The notes beneath the pieces were generated by a model. The model saw only the letters and a program-made list of their open reading frames with translations. It did no database searches and was not told the origin of the DNA. A DNA stretch of 62,712 nt from Mailhella sp. (lineage in GTDB: Bacteria > Desulfobacterota > Desulfovibrionia > Desulfovibrionales > Desulfovibrionaceae), in contig JARHYD010000112.1 in the NCBI GenBank assembly GCA_029258655.1, positions 1 to 62,712 of the forward strand, read 5' to 3'. A program made the position numbers and the translations under genes. Numbering within the stretch: the stretch's first letter is position 1; every line of letters begins with the position of its first letter. Shown here piece after piece: positions 44,448 through 54,182 of this stretch.

Positions 44448-45509
44448 TTAATCCTCTTCACGTTCTTGCGTTAATTCTTGAGCAAAAAAGACTCGAGGAT
44501 CAAAAGCATCACGAACACCTTCCCCTATAAGCACAAGACAACTAAGCATAGAACCTAAGGTAATAAAACCTGTAATACCTATCCATGGAGCAAAAAGATT
44601 ATTTTTTCCTTGTGCAATAAGTTCACCTAAAGAAGGATAACTAGGTGGCAACCCAAAACCAAGAAAATCTAATGAGGTTAACGTTACAATAGAAGCATTA
44701 ATTTGAAATGGCATAACAGCAATTAAAGCAACTGTGGCATTAGGTAAAATATGATGCAATAATATATGTCTATCAGAAACTCCTAATGCACGTGCAGCAC
44801 GAACATAATCCATATTACGAACTTTCAAACTCTCTGCTCGCACCACTCCCACAAAACGCATCCAACTAAAAAGAAGCATTATTCCAAGCAAGACCCAAAA
44901 ATTAATAATTAATATACTTGAAATAATAATAATTAAATATAGGACAGGAATACCACTCCATATTTCCATAAATCGTTGAAAATATAAATCGAGTTTTCCC
45001 CCATAATATCCTTGTAAAAGCCCTGCTATAATTCCTATTACACTACTAATAACACAAAGGCATAAACCAAAAAGAACAGATAACCGAAATCCATATAAAA
45101 TTCTTGCTAAAATATCACGTCCATGATCATCAGTACCAAGCCAATTTTCTAAACTAGGTCGTGATGGAAAAACCATATCACCCTGACGAACTATGGTATC
45201 ATAAGAATATCGTATTGGAGTCCAAATTGCCCAACCTTTTTTTTCTATTTGTTCTTGAATAAAAGGATCATGAAAATCCACTAAAAGCGGTAAATCTCCT
45301 CCTAAATCTGTTTCCACAATATCTTGCACAAAAGGAAAAAGAACACGACTTTGCTCATCTTCTTGCAAATAAATAACAAGGGGTTTATCATTAGCAATAA
45401 ATTCAGCACAAAGACTTAATACAAAAAAACTACCAAAAATAAGTAATGCCACAAAAGCTGGTTTATTTTTTTTAAATGTTTGCCAACGTCTTTTTAATAA
45501 AGGACTCAT
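44448..45509 (-). CDS. yejE: Peptide ABC importer permease (YejE-like)
   Basis: A 353-residue permease of the DppC/OppC group with six membrane helices. The long loop [23 protein letters not shown] is the typical N-terminal signature, and [22 protein letters not shown] is the EAA coupling loop. The large periplasmic region between helices 1 and 2 (ADNKPL...YSYDTIV) is the YejE hallmark. The ATG overlaps the yejB stop by four bases (ATGA). Confidence 0.93.
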   Translation of the reverse strand: MSPLLKRRWQTFKKNKPAFVALLIFGSFFVLSLCAEFIANDKPLVIYLQEDEQSRVLFPFVQDIVETDLGGDLPLLVDFHDPFIQEQIEKKGWAIWTPIRYSYDTIVRQGDMVFPSRPSLENWLGTDDHGRDILARILYGFRLSVLFGLCLCVISSVIGIIAGLLQGYYGGKLDLYFQRFMEIWSGIPVLYLIIIISSILIINFWVLLGIMLLFSWMRFVGVVRAESLKVRNMDYVRAARALGVSDRHILLHHILPNATVALIAVMPFQINASIVTLTSLDFLGFGLPPSYPSLGELIAQGKNNLFAPWIGITGFITLGSMLSCLVLIGEGVRDAFDPRVFFAQELTQEREED

Positions 45510-46597
45510 ACTTTACCTCTTGCTGTAAAATCAATACGAGGATCAACTTTCATCATTGTTATATCACCAATAATAGAAGTAAGAAGTCCTATAAGTGTAA
45601 AAATATATAGTGTTGAAAACATAACAGGATAATCTCTTTGCATAGCTGCTTCAAAACCTAATAATCCCAAGCCATTAATAGAAAAAATTGTTTCAATAAG
45701 CAAAGATCCAGCAAAAAACATACGAACAAAAGTGCCTGGTAATCCAGAAATAACAATAAGCATTGCATTACGAAAAACGTGTTTATATAAAACAGCTTTT
45801 TCTGTTAATCCTTTTGCTTTTGCTGTATCTACATATTGCTTTGTCAATTCATCTAAAAAAGAATTTTTTGTAATTAAACTTAATCCTGCAAAACCACCAA
45901 TAGAAAGAGAAATTAAAGGCAAAACAAGATGATGAAAATAATCAATCACTTGTTCCATAAAACTTAACTGTTCATAATCAAGAGAATGTAAACCACGCAA
46001 AGGAAAAATTTGCCAATATGATCCCCCTGCAAAGAAAATAACTAATAATACAGCAAATAAAAATCCAGGGATAGAACTACAAATAACAACACACAATCCA
46101 GAACTTACATCAAAAAAAGAACCTCGTCGTATAGCTCTAGCAATACCTAATGGAATGGAAACAAAATAAATAATAAGCGTACTCCATAACCCTAAACTAA
46201 TAGAAACAGGCAAAGCATTAATAAGCAAGTCCACAACAGAAGACGCTTTAAAAAGACTATTTCCAAAATCAAAACATAAATAATTCCACAACATTTCAAA
46301 ATATCGTTCTATAATAGGTTTATCAAAACCATACATTTTTTTTACAGCATTTAATGTTGCGTCACTTAATCCTCTTCCCCCAGCATAATTACCAGTATCT
46401 TCTTGAGTTGAAGAAACAAAATCTCCAGAAGAACTACCCACTCGCTCCATAAAGCTTGTGCCGTTCCCTTCTAAATTTGCAATAAATTGTTCCACAGGAC
46501 CACCAGGAGCAATTTGTATTACAAAAAAGTTTATGGTTAATATACCAAGCAATGTTGGAATAATAAGCAATAATCTCCGTAAGGTATAATGTAACAT
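45506..46597 (-). CDS. yejB: Peptide ABC importer permease (YejB-like)
   Basis: A 363-residue permease of the DppB/OppB group. [26 protein letters not shown] is the usual first segment and [24 protein letters not shown] the coupling loop; the extended loop after helix 1 (about 35-100) is typical of YejB. Its ATG follows the yejA stop directly, with no gap. Confidence 0.93.
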   Translation of the reverse strand: MLHYTLRRLLLIIPTLLGILTINFFVIQIAPGGPVEQFIANLEGNGTSFMERVGSSSGDFVSSTQEDTGNYAGGRGLSDATLNAVKKMYGFDKPIIERYFEMLWNYLCFDFGNSLFKASSVVDLLINALPVSISLGLWSTLIIYFVSIPLGIARAIRRGSFFDVSSGLCVVICSSIPGFLFAVLLVIFFAGGSYWQIFPLRGLHSLDYEQLSFMEQVIDYFHHLVLPLISLSIGGFAGLSLITKNSFLDELTKQYVDTAKAKGLTEKAVLYKHVFRNAMLIVISGLPGTFVRMFFAGSLLIETIFSINGLGLLGFEAAMQRDYPVMFSTLYIFTLIGLLTSIIGDITMMKVDPRIDFTARGKV

Positions 46598-48463
46598 TTA
46601 TTTTGCCCCAGTATTACTTTTATCTGCATCGCTTGCATACCAAGCCATAAGATCAATGCCATACTGTAAACCTTTTGAAGGTGGACAAATACGATTTTGC
46701 CACCATGAAAAACGGATAACAGGACTATACCAACCATAAATAAAATAAGAGCCATGCTGAATTAATCTATCAAGCACTGCAATATACGTTTTCCATTCTT
46801 GTTCTGTTGGAGCAGAAATAAGTTTTTCAATTACATCATCAATAACTTTATTTTGAATACCTGCAAAATTTCTTGTTCCGGGAGTTTTAGCTGCCTCACT
46901 TCCCCAAAATTGTCTTTGTTCATTACCGGGAGATTGAGATTGTGGCATCATAGCATAAACTAAATCAAAATCATAAGCACGAAGTCGTCCAATATATTGA
47001 GTTTGATCAATAAGTTGAATATCTAACTGTATACCAAGTCTTTGTAAATTTTTTTGAAAAGGTACATAAACACGTTGTAATTGTTGAGAACTTAAAATCA
47101 TAGTAAGTTTTAATTGCTTACCTTGTTTATTTTGCATTATACCATTTTTTAATGTCCAGCCCGCTTCTTCTAAAAGAGCCAAAGCCTTACGAAGACCTTC
47201 AGCATTTCTACCACTTCCATCAGTTTTAAAATTTGTAGGTAAAGGTTCCCAAACTACTGGATCTAACTCATTAGCATATTCAGCTAAAACTTTTTTTTCT
47301 TCTTCACTTGGCAATGATGGTGCAGATAAGGAAGAACCTGTAAATGTTCCTGTAAACCGTTCATAAGCATTATAAAATAACGCTCTATTTGCCCATTCAA
47401 AATCAAAAACATAATTTAATGCTTGGCGAACTCTTTTATCAGCAAGAATTTCATTACGAGTATTTAAAAATACTCCCCCCATACCATTATTACGGCGTAT
47501 TTTTTGTTCTTTCTTTACTATATTTCCATTGCGTACTGCTGGCACATCATAAGCATTTTTCCAATCTTTTATGGTATTTTCCATAAAGAAATCCACAGAT
47601 CCTGCAAAAAATGCTTCGCGTGCAACAGTAACATCACGATAATAATCAACACTAATTGTATCAAAATTATAATACCCTTGATTTATAGGTAATTTTTCTC
47701 CCCACCAATCTTTCCTTCGTTCCAACACAACACGAGAACCCATTTTATATTCTTTTACTTTATATGGTCCACTGGCAGGTATTATTTCTGTTAATGGTTC
47801 TCCTAAATTTTTACCTTTTAACCAATGAGCAGGTAAAACTGGAAGTTGACAAATAATAAGAGGTAATTCTTTATTATGGCTTTCTGCAAAAGTAAAAAGA
47901 ACTTCATGCATACTTTTTGCTTCAACATTTTTTACTTGAGCATAATATGTTCTATATTGTGGACTTGCTTCTTTCATTAATGCATTAAACGTATAAACAA
48001 CATCATCAGCTGTAACAGGTTTACCATCAGCAAAGCGTGCATTTTCATTTAAAACAACAAGCATAAATGAACGATCATTACTAAGAATAAATTCCTTTGC
48101 AAGTAAACCTTGCATAAAAAACTCTTCACCGGGAACAGATTGCCCTAATGTTTCATAAGTTAAATGAATATATGCAGCACGTATACCACGAGCAGCAAAA
48201 GGATTAAAACTATCAAAAGAACCTAAAGCACTCATACGCAATGAGCCACCTTTTGGAACAGCAGGTAAAATTGTTTTTTCTATATCTTGCAAGGCATCTG
48301 CTTCGTCCCAAATACCTAAAACTGTATGTTTTGTAACATTATTATGGGGTAATTCATACGCATAAAGAAAAAAAGGAAAAAAAACAAAAACAATACATAC
48401 CCCAAACGCAAGTAAAGATCTTTTTATTGTCTGTATAAATAACTTTGATAAATAACTATGCAT
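46598..48463 (-). CDS. yejA: Periplasmic peptide-binding protein (YejA-like)
   Basis: A 621-residue substrate-binding protein with an N-terminal signal peptide (hydrophobic segment LLAFGVCIVFVFFPFFLYAY). The start at 48463 has GGAG about ten bases upstream. Signatures of the DppA/YejA class: PAVPKGGSLRMSALGSFDSFNP, FADGKPVTADDVVYTF and SGPYKVKEYKMGSRVVLER. YejA binds peptides for import by YejBEF. It follows R1 copy F, whose end lies 30 bases before the start codon, and is the first gene of the yejABEF-DUF3450-ttpC-exbB-exbD-tonB run. Confidence 0.9.
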   Translation of the reverse strand: MHSYLSKLFIQTIKRSLLAFGVCIVFVFFPFFLYAYELPHNNVTKHTVLGIWDEADALQDIEKTILPAVPKGGSLRMSALGSFDSFNPFAARGIRAAYIHLTYETLGQSVPGEEFFMQGLLAKEFILSNDRSFMLVVLNENARFADGKPVTADDVVYTFNALMKEASPQYRTYYAQVKNVEAKSMHEVLFTFAESHNKELPLIICQLPVLPAHWLKGKNLGEPLTEIIPASGPYKVKEYKMGSRVVLERRKDWWGEKLPINQGYYNFDTISVDYYRDVTVAREAFFAGSVDFFMENTIKDWKNAYDVPAVRNGNIVKKEQKIRRNNGMGGVFLNTRNEILADKRVRQALNYVFDFEWANRALFYNAYERFTGTFTGSSLSAPSLPSEEEKKVLAEYANELDPVVWEPLPTNFKTDGSGRNAEGLRKALALLEEAGWTLKNGIMQNKQGKQLKLTMILSSQQLQRVYVPFQKNLQRLGIQLDIQLIDQTQYIGRLRAYDFDLVYAMMPQSQSPGNEQRQFWGSEAAKTPGTRNFAGIQNKVIDDVIEKLISAPTEQEWKTYIAVLDRLIQHGSYFIYGWYSPVIRFSWWQNRICPPSKGLQYGIDLMAWYASDADKSNTGAK

Positions 48464-48493
48464 AGCAAAAACACTCCATACTTGCAAAAAAAT

Positions 48494-48679
48494 TAGTATA
48501 TATTTCTAAATTAATCGTATTTTATTTTTTTCTTTGGGGGAAATGATTTCCCCCAAGCCCCCTCAATCAAATAAATTTATTGAAACAAGTTTCAATAAAT
48601 TTATTTATCTTAGGTTATTAATAAAAAATTACTTATTTTCGTATTTAAATACTTATACATAAATTAGAAACACACCCTA
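48494..48679 (+). repeat. R1 repeat, copy F
   Basis: About 186 bases. Left end TAGTATATATTTCTAAATTA (degenerate), hairpin GGGGGAAATGATTTCCCCC, link, palindrome with arms AAATTTATTGAAAC and GTTTCAATAAATTT, shortened right arm, right end TTAGAAACACACCCTA. It sits between the receptor gene and yejA. Its degenerate left end supplies TATACT on the minus strand, a possible -10 element for yejA. Confidence 0.78.
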
Positions 48680-48703
48680 CATAAAAAGTTTTGTAAAGGG
48701 GTA

Positions 48704-48740
48704 TTAGGGGAAGAAACTTTTTCAAAAGTTTTTCCCCTAA
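48704..48740 (-). repeat. R2 palindromic repeat, copy 2, possible terminator of the receptor gene
   Basis: On the minus strand TTAGGGGAAAAACTTTTG pairs with AAAAAGTTTCTTCCCCTAA, followed by ACCCCTTTACAAAACTTTTT. It is the same unit and tail as at 21767, in opposite orientation. It lies 13 bases after the receptor stop and could end its transcript, although the following T run is interrupted. Confidence 0.7.
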
Positions 48741-48752
48741 AAAAATCCTTAA

Positions 48753-51233
48753 TTAAAATGTATATTTCAATCCTAAATAGAATTGACGACCTAAAGAATA
48801 TGATCCTGCATTGGTGCTTGAAGTTGTTGTATTCACAATATTTTTACTATTTAGTAAATTTAATGCTTCAAGCTCAAGAGCAAGGGTTTGATTTTCATAT
48901 CTAATCATATCAAGACTTAATTTTAAATCAGCATTAAACATATTGTCTTGATCATGTTCTGCAAAAGCACGATACCAAAGTCCTGTTGTTTTGATTGGAT
49001 CAAGTTCAATTAAACGTTTTCCGCCTTTTTCCCAACGTACTTGTAAAAATGCTTTTAAACGTTCGTCCCAAAATGTCGCATTATGGGTATAAGCAAGAAC
49101 CCAAGGAGAATTAAAATTACTTGCAGGTAAATTATAACGACTTACTTGTTGACCATTTAAGTAAATAAAATCAGGATCAAATCTACCGCCGCCCAAGTTT
49201 TCATCAAAAGCAGAATTAGTCCAGTCAATAGCACTACCCTTTGTTTCTGACCACGTTGCAGATAATTCTACATTATGTGTTCCATAACCATCAGTAGCAA
49301 AAGTATGTTCTGCTGAAAGAGTAATACCTTTATATTTTGAACTACCACCATTATTATACATAATATGTGTTAATTTATTAGAATCTTGATACGTAGTAGC
49401 TGTTAATTGATCTTCATATTCTCTATACGTAAAACCAAGTTTAAATAAAATATCAAACACATTGGCAGAAGCTCCAACTGTATACTCATCTGTATATGGA
49501 TTATCAAGTTTTGCTAAATCATAAACAGAACTTGTTTTAGGAGCTGGTTGTGCTACCCATGGATCAGTAGAATTTTTTCTATTATACCGTTGTAATGGGT
49601 TTTGAAAACTTAATATTCTATCAAGAACTTGAGATCCATAATATCTGTTATAACCACCATAAATATTAAAACGATCATCATTTAAAATATCATAGTTTGC
49701 AAAAAGACGTGGAGCAATATCTGTATTTTCCATTAAATCATCATAACTTACACGCACACCGGGTCTAAAGGTTAAATGTCCCCATTCTATTTCATCTTCT
49801 AAAAAAACAGCAATGGAAGAATAATTTAAACTTTTTTGCATAGCATTTTGCACATTTTTAAGTGTTGCAAATTGCTCACCCGCAATAACACCATCACCCA
49901 TACTTCCTTGTGCATTAGGATCATCTTTAGGAAGCATATAACTAATATAACCACTTTCTTTTGTTTTAGAAACAACGTGTTTAAACTCAAAACCAGTCAA
50001 AAGATTATGAATAACAGTATCACCAATAGGTTCAACATCTAATACACTTTTCCAAGATAATGTATCTTGGTTCATTTCATAGTCACCAAAACCACCAACT
50101 TGGTTATTTTTAGGCTGTGTTGCCCAAATTTCTACTTTACTTTTATTCCAACTATATAAAATACTATCAGAATCACGACTTACTTCAGTCATGCTATAAC
50201 CAAAATCATTGCTCCATTTAGCAAAATCAAAGGCATAACGAGTATTCAAAATAAATTGCATACCCCCACCTTTCATAGAAAATTCACCACCATCTTTATA
50301 AGTAGGAGAAACAAATACTCCCTCATAAGGTGCATAAATAGCTGTTAATGCAGCATAAAATTTATCATCTGGATTAGTATTAATACGAACGAGGAAATTC
50401 TGATTGCTACGATGTTCATCAACTTCTTGATTATTTCCTACAAGCAATGTTTTTGGAATTAAACTATATTGTTGTGAATAGGAAAGCATAAGACCAAGAC
50501 TATTTTTATAAATAGGTCCTTCTAAATATACATTACCAGACCCTTTATAAAATTTTGGTTGTACGGGCTTTCCTGCTGTTACCCCACTATTTGCATTAAC
50601 AAAATCATTTGGAGTATAATGAAATTCTGTAAAACCATGTGTTGTTCCACGTACTGATGCACCACCATGCCAACCATCAACTGACGCATCACGCAATGTA
50701 GCATTAACTACACCACCAACAAAATCACCATATTGAGCAGAAATATTTTCTGTATACACTTCTACCGTATCAAATAATTCTGGATCAACAAAAATACCTT
50801 GTGAATCACCTGTTGGTTTAGAACCAGCAGCAGGATTAGTATCAAAGCCTTGTGGATTCAAGTTACTATTATTACTAATTCCATTTATTGTAAAATTATT
50901 TTCATAATGCTTTGCACCATGAATAGAAATTTTAGGTGGAGTAATTTCTCCCCCTGTTAAACCTGTTCGAGAATTTGCATCAAACTGAATGGAAGATTGA
51001 CCACGAAATAAATCATTAATACTATTTGTTGATGTTGGGGTCATTTTAATAGTATCTGCGTTTAGCTTTATCTCGCCTACATTTTCTGTTTGCCCATAAA
51101 CATCAACAGGATCTAACCGATGAACAGTTTTTTCACTCTCTTCTTTCTTTTTTAGATCTTCTGCAAAAGAAATATTTGCAGAACCTAAAAACCCAACCAT
51201 CACACATAGTGTTGCAACATAGTTTAATCGCAT
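48753..51233 (-). CDS. TonB-dependent outer-membrane receptor
   Basis: About 826 residues from the ATG at 51233 (signal peptide MRLNYVATLCVMVGFLGSA to about residue 25; a longer frame lacks signal character). RLDPVDVYG near the mature N-terminus is a TonB-box candidate. The plug contains ISIHGAKHYENNFTINGISN and DTVEVYTENISAQYGDFVGGVVNATLRD; the barrel follows and ends FYLGLKYTF with the terminal Phe needed for insertion. Ligand class cannot be read from sequence. A Fur-box-like site lies about 60 bases upstream. Context (M16 protease, Yej importer, TonB motor) suggests a protein or peptide, possibly iron-bearing. Confidence 0.93.
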   Translation of the reverse strand: MRLNYVATLCVMVGFLGSANISFAEDLKKKEESEKTVHRLDPVDVYGQTENVGEIKLNADTIKMTPTSTNSINDLFRGQSSIQFDANSRTGLTGGEITPPKISIHGAKHYENNFTINGISNNSNLNPQGFDTNPAAGSKPTGDSQGIFVDPELFDTVEVYTENISAQYGDFVGGVVNATLRDASVDGWHGGASVRGTTHGFTEFHYTPNDFVNANSGVTAGKPVQPKFYKGSGNVYLEGPIYKNSLGLMLSYSQQYSLIPKTLLVGNNQEVDEHRSNQNFLVRINTNPDDKFYAALTAIYAPYEGVFVSPTYKDGGEFSMKGGGMQFILNTRYAFDFAKWSNDFGYSMTEVSRDSDSILYSWNKSKVEIWATQPKNNQVGGFGDYEMNQDTLSWKSVLDVEPIGDTVIHNLLTGFEFKHVVSKTKESGYISYMLPKDDPNAQGSMGDGVIAGEQFATLKNVQNAMQKSLNYSSIAVFLEDEIEWGHLTFRPGVRVSYDDLMENTDIAPRLFANYDILNDDRFNIYGGYNRYYGSQVLDRILSFQNPLQRYNRKNSTDPWVAQPAPKTSSVYDLAKLDNPYTDEYTVGASANVFDILFKLGFTYREYEDQLTATTYQDSNKLTHIMYNNGGSSKYKGITLSAEHTFATDGYGTHNVELSATWSETKGSAIDWTNSAFDENLGGGRFDPDFIYLNGQQVSRYNLPASNFNSPWVLAYTHNATFWDERLKAFLQVRWEKGGKRLIELDPIKTTGLWYRAFAEHDQDNMFNADLKLSLDMIRYENQTLALELEALNLLNSKNIVNTTTSSTNAGSYSLGRQFYLGLKYTF

Positions 51234-51288
51234 AGAAATTTTACTCTCTACAATGTTAAAAATTAATTGACATACCAACACGCAATAA

Positions 51289-51307
51289 AAATATGATTTT
51301 CATATTC
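51289..51307 (-). promoter_or_regulatory. Fur-box-like palindrome upstream of the receptor gene
   Basis: On the minus strand GAATATGAAAATCATATTT matches the 19-base E. coli-type Fur consensus at about 13 positions and is an imperfect palindrome (ATATGAAAATCATAT). It lies in the short gap between the upstream membrane-protein gene and the receptor. Confidence 0.5.
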
Positions 51308-51309
51308 AT

Positions 51310-52614
51310 TTATTGCAAACTCTTACAGGCAGTATCTGTATTTTTTACAATACAAATAGGAGCAAAAATAAAAAGCATTATAGCAGAAGGCAATCCAAAT
51401 ATAGCAATAATACAAAGAGGCAATAAATTTCTCTTTAAAAAATATTTTCTTTGTTTTTGCCATACATATTGGACTAAAAGATATATAACCATTCCAGTTA
51501 TTGATCCAAAAAGACTAAATAAAATATTTTCTGTTAAACGCCATTCAAAAACAATACCTATTGCTTTAGGTGTAAATTGTATTAGTGAAAACGGTGTTAA
51601 AAAAGCTAAACCACGTTTTACCCATTCATGCTCCTCTTTTTGAGCTTTACTAATACTACTTTCATATTGACGTAATATATGGAAATCCTTATCTGTTGCT
51701 AAACTTTGTGTTTCAAATAATTTTGTGCCATCAAGTTTTTTTATATTGATCGAAAAATCAACAGCATTACCAAGCATATCAACAGATTGCTCATACACAT
51801 TATAATTTATAGGTAAAGCCAATGGCTTAGCATTATATCGATTGATATAAAGCGTATCTTCACTAACAATTAATCCATAATATTCTTTTGTTATATCTTC
51901 TTGAACAGTTAAGGATACTACGGGCTTTTCAAGAACATAATGCGTATTTTTTACAACAGGTTGTCCTTTAACCATAAGCATTTGAAATAATGTATTTGTT
52001 GCATCTACAAAAAAAAGTCCCTCATCAAAAGCTTTAAAAGGATCTGGATTATTGCCTGCTGCCTTCCAAGGAAATTTAGCTCCTGCATTTTGTATTGCAG
52101 CTGTAAAAAGCTCACTTTTTTCTTTTTTAATTTTTCCTGTTTCTGCATTCACAAAACACACTGCATTATTTTTTAAAATCATTACATCATCAGGCAAATC
52201 AAAACTAGAAGTATCTGGCTGTGATTCTAAAATAATAAACAAACGAGGCAAACCAATTAACGCTTTACGCGGAAACATTTTTAATACTTGTAAATTTTTC
52301 GCATCTTCATACGTATATTCTTTACCATCAATCATAAGAGGAAAACCTTGCCATTTTGCAACATCACGTGCAAAAAGAAAAGGTAAAAGCATTCTTCCCT
52401 CTTTTTGATTTAAAGGTTCATTTGCTTCTGTTTTCATAGTAAAACCAACGGCATTTTGATCCCAAATAATAAATTCTTTTTTTACAGAACTATACATTGC
52501 TTTTGTTTGTTGGTATTCACTTCTTGTTGCACGCAAATAACTTTGTGGAATAAACCAATAAAGAACAAAAACACCTAATAATACAGGAACTAGACGCAAA
52601 TATAAAATTTTCAT
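51310..52614 (-). CDS. Membrane protein accompanying the ABC unit (possibly DUF4857-type)
   Basis: A 434-residue protein with one N-terminal helix (VPVLLGVFVLYWFI), a periplasmic domain of about 330 residues with many beta strands, and two C-terminal helices (LFGSITGMVIYLLVQYVW, LCIIAIFGLPSAIMLFIFAP). From memory this layout and the phrase YSSVKKEFIIWDQN resemble DUF4857 proteins, which sit beside ABC-2 genes, but I am not certain. Its ATG overlaps the permease stop by one base, so it is part of the ABC unit. It may act as the periplasmic domain of the exporter. Confidence 0.7.
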   Translation of the reverse strand: MKILYLRLVPVLLGVFVLYWFIPQSYLRATRSEYQQTKAMYSSVKKEFIIWDQNAVGFTMKTEANEPLNQKEGRMLLPFLFARDVAKWQGFPLMIDGKEYTYEDAKNLQVLKMFPRKALIGLPRLFIILESQPDTSSFDLPDDVMILKNNAVCFVNAETGKIKKEKSELFTAAIQNAGAKFPWKAAGNNPDPFKAFDEGLFFVDATNTLFQMLMVKGQPVVKNTHYVLEKPVVSLTVQEDITKEYYGLIVSEDTLYINRYNAKPLALPINYNVYEQSVDMLGNAVDFSINIKKLDGTKLFETQSLATDKDFHILRQYESSISKAQKEEHEWVKRGLAFLTPFSLIQFTPKAIGIVFEWRLTENILFSLFGSITGMVIYLLVQYVWQKQRKYFLKRNLLPLCIIAIFGLPSAIMLFIFAPICIVKNTDTACKSLQ

Positions 52615-53282
52615 TATCTTCCCTCCTTAACACGTAATGCAGAAGAAGGAAGAGCAAATAACCATGGTAAACAAATCAAAAAATATCCCCAAAAACTTTT
52701 GCTCATAGGAGCATAACCTTGTTCTGCTGTAAGCAAGGTCATATACCCTATTCCAATTCCAGCTAAAACAATTTTACGAATAAAAGAAGGATCAGCTATA
52801 ACAGACGCAGTTGCACACCAAGCAACCATACCTGCCAAAGCCCAAGGAATAAGTGTTTTAAGCATTGGAAAAGATAATTCATAAGGAAAACCAAACTGAC
52901 TATTAATTCCCCAAAAAATACCAAAAATAATCATAAATAGAACAGTAAGCAAACCAATTCCAAAAGCAAAAATCACAAAAAAAGCAACACGATAATCAAC
53001 TGGAATATGAAAAAAAACTCGTAATTTTCTACCTGTACATTCAGGCAAAAGTTGAAAACAAGCAAGCCATATTCCAGAAAAAATAAATGCCCATTTTAAA
53101 CTTTGAAAATAAACAATTTCCTTAAGAATAAAACCAGACCATAAATTAATAGCTCCATGCATAGAACGCACAGCAAGAACTGTCCAATAATAATCACAAA
53201 GGGCAGCACAAGAAACAACAAAAGGCAACCACCAAATATACCGTATTTTGTACCATTCTTTTACAAATAAAGCTTTTATCAT
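52614..53282 (-). CDS. ABC-2-like membrane permease
   Basis: A 222-residue protein with about five to six membrane helices, starting MIKALFVKEWYKIRYIWWLP, the usual N-terminus of ABC-2 permeases (KEWxK just before helix 1). It is small for the class and probably dimerises. It is encoded nine bases after its ATPase and overlaps the next gene by one base. Direction of transport is likely export from class knowledge, but the substrate is unknown. Confidence 0.78.
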   Translation of the reverse strand: MIKALFVKEWYKIRYIWWLPFVVSCAALCDYYWTVLAVRSMHGAINLWSGFILKEIVYFQSLKWAFIFSGIWLACFQLLPECTGRKLRVFFHIPVDYRVAFFVIFAFGIGLLTVLFMIIFGIFWGINSQFGFPYELSFPMLKTLIPWALAGMVAWCATASVIADPSFIRKIVLAGIGIGYMTLLTAEQGYAPMSKSFWGYFLICLPWLFALPSSALRVKEGR

Positions 53283-53291
53283 TTTTTTATC

Positions 53292-54182
53292 CTAATACTT
53301 TCCCGTCAATCCCACAAAAACATCTTCAATAGTCATGGGAACTTGTTTTGCCTGTTCCCAAAGAAAGGGTGATATGCTATTCAAAAAGCTTTGAATTTCA
53401 TGTTCATTTTCATTAGTATAAAAACTTATTGCATTAAGAGTTTTCTCAATATGCAATAATGGTTTTGTATTTTGAATCTTTAAACTTTCCTCTGTTATAG
53501 GTAAATCATAACGAGTAAATGTTTCAATAAATGTTCGTCTTGGCTCATTAGCAATGATATTACCACGCTGTAAAACGATAATAGTATCAAGCATATTTTC
53601 AAGTTCAGCCACAATATGGGAAGTTAACAATACCGTTGTATTATTTTTTGCAACAAAATCTCGCAAATAATCTAAAAATAATCGTCTATACCCAACATCT
53701 AATCCTAACGAATAATCATCTAAAATTAATAGTTCTGCTTGTTGAGCTAAAATAAGACCTAATGTAACTTGCGAATGTTGCCCACAAGAAAGTCTTGTTA
53801 CACGTCTACTATATGGAACACCCATAAGATCTATTAAATCATAATAAACTTTTCTATTCCAATGAGGATAAAATGCACTATAAAAACGTTCTATCTCCTC
53901 AATAGACATAAAATTATACTGCACAAAACCTTCATGCAATAAACCTATACGCATACGTTCTTTTGGAGCAAGTTTATGGCTTGGATATCCAAAAACAGAA
54001 CATGATCCAGAATCAGGTTGTAAAAACCCCATAAGGATATTAATGGTTGTACTTTTACCTGCACCATTTTTTCCAAGTAAACCTACAATCTCTCCTCTAT
54101 GAACAGAAAAATTAATCCCATGCAAAACTTCTGTACTATTATATGTATATCTTAAATTACTGCACTGTATAAGGGTATCCAT
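53292..54182 (-). CDS. ABC transporter ATP-binding protein (ABC-2/CcmA type)
   Basis: A 296-residue ATPase. Walker A GLLGKNGAGKSTTINIL, a degenerate signature LSCGQHSQVTLGLIL (LSGGQ reads LSCGQ), Walker B LLILDDYSLGLD (LDEP reads LDDY) and H-loop TSHIVAELE. The changed signature (G to C) and the missing catalytic-Glu position (LDDY instead of LDEP) are odd, although the YtrB-like subgroup also has LDDYSxGLD. It follows the M16 gene with no gap. Confidence 0.88.
   Translation of the reverse strand: MDTLIQCSNLRYTYNSTEVLHGINFSVHRGEIVGLLGKNGAGKSTTINILMGFLQPDSGSCSVFGYPSHKLAPKERMRIGLLHEGFVQYNFMSIEEIERFYSAFYPHWNRKVYYDLIDLMGVPYSRRVTRLSCGQHSQVTLGLILAQQAELLILDDYSLGLDVGYRRLFLDYLRDFVAKNNTTVLLTSHIVAELENMLDTIIVLQRGNIIANEPRRTFIETFTRYDLPITEESLKIQNTKPLLHIEKTLNAISFYTNENEHEIQSFLNSISPFLWEQAKQVPMTIEDVFVGLTGKY

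Noticed and set aside
51293..51643. Plus-strand reading frame of 116 codons
   Set aside because: Antisense to the C-terminus of the membrane protein at 51310; hydrophobic content mirrors the complementary helices.
52052..52408. Plus-strand reading frame of 118 codons
   Set aside because: Antisense shadow inside the gene at 51310-52614, with no start features.
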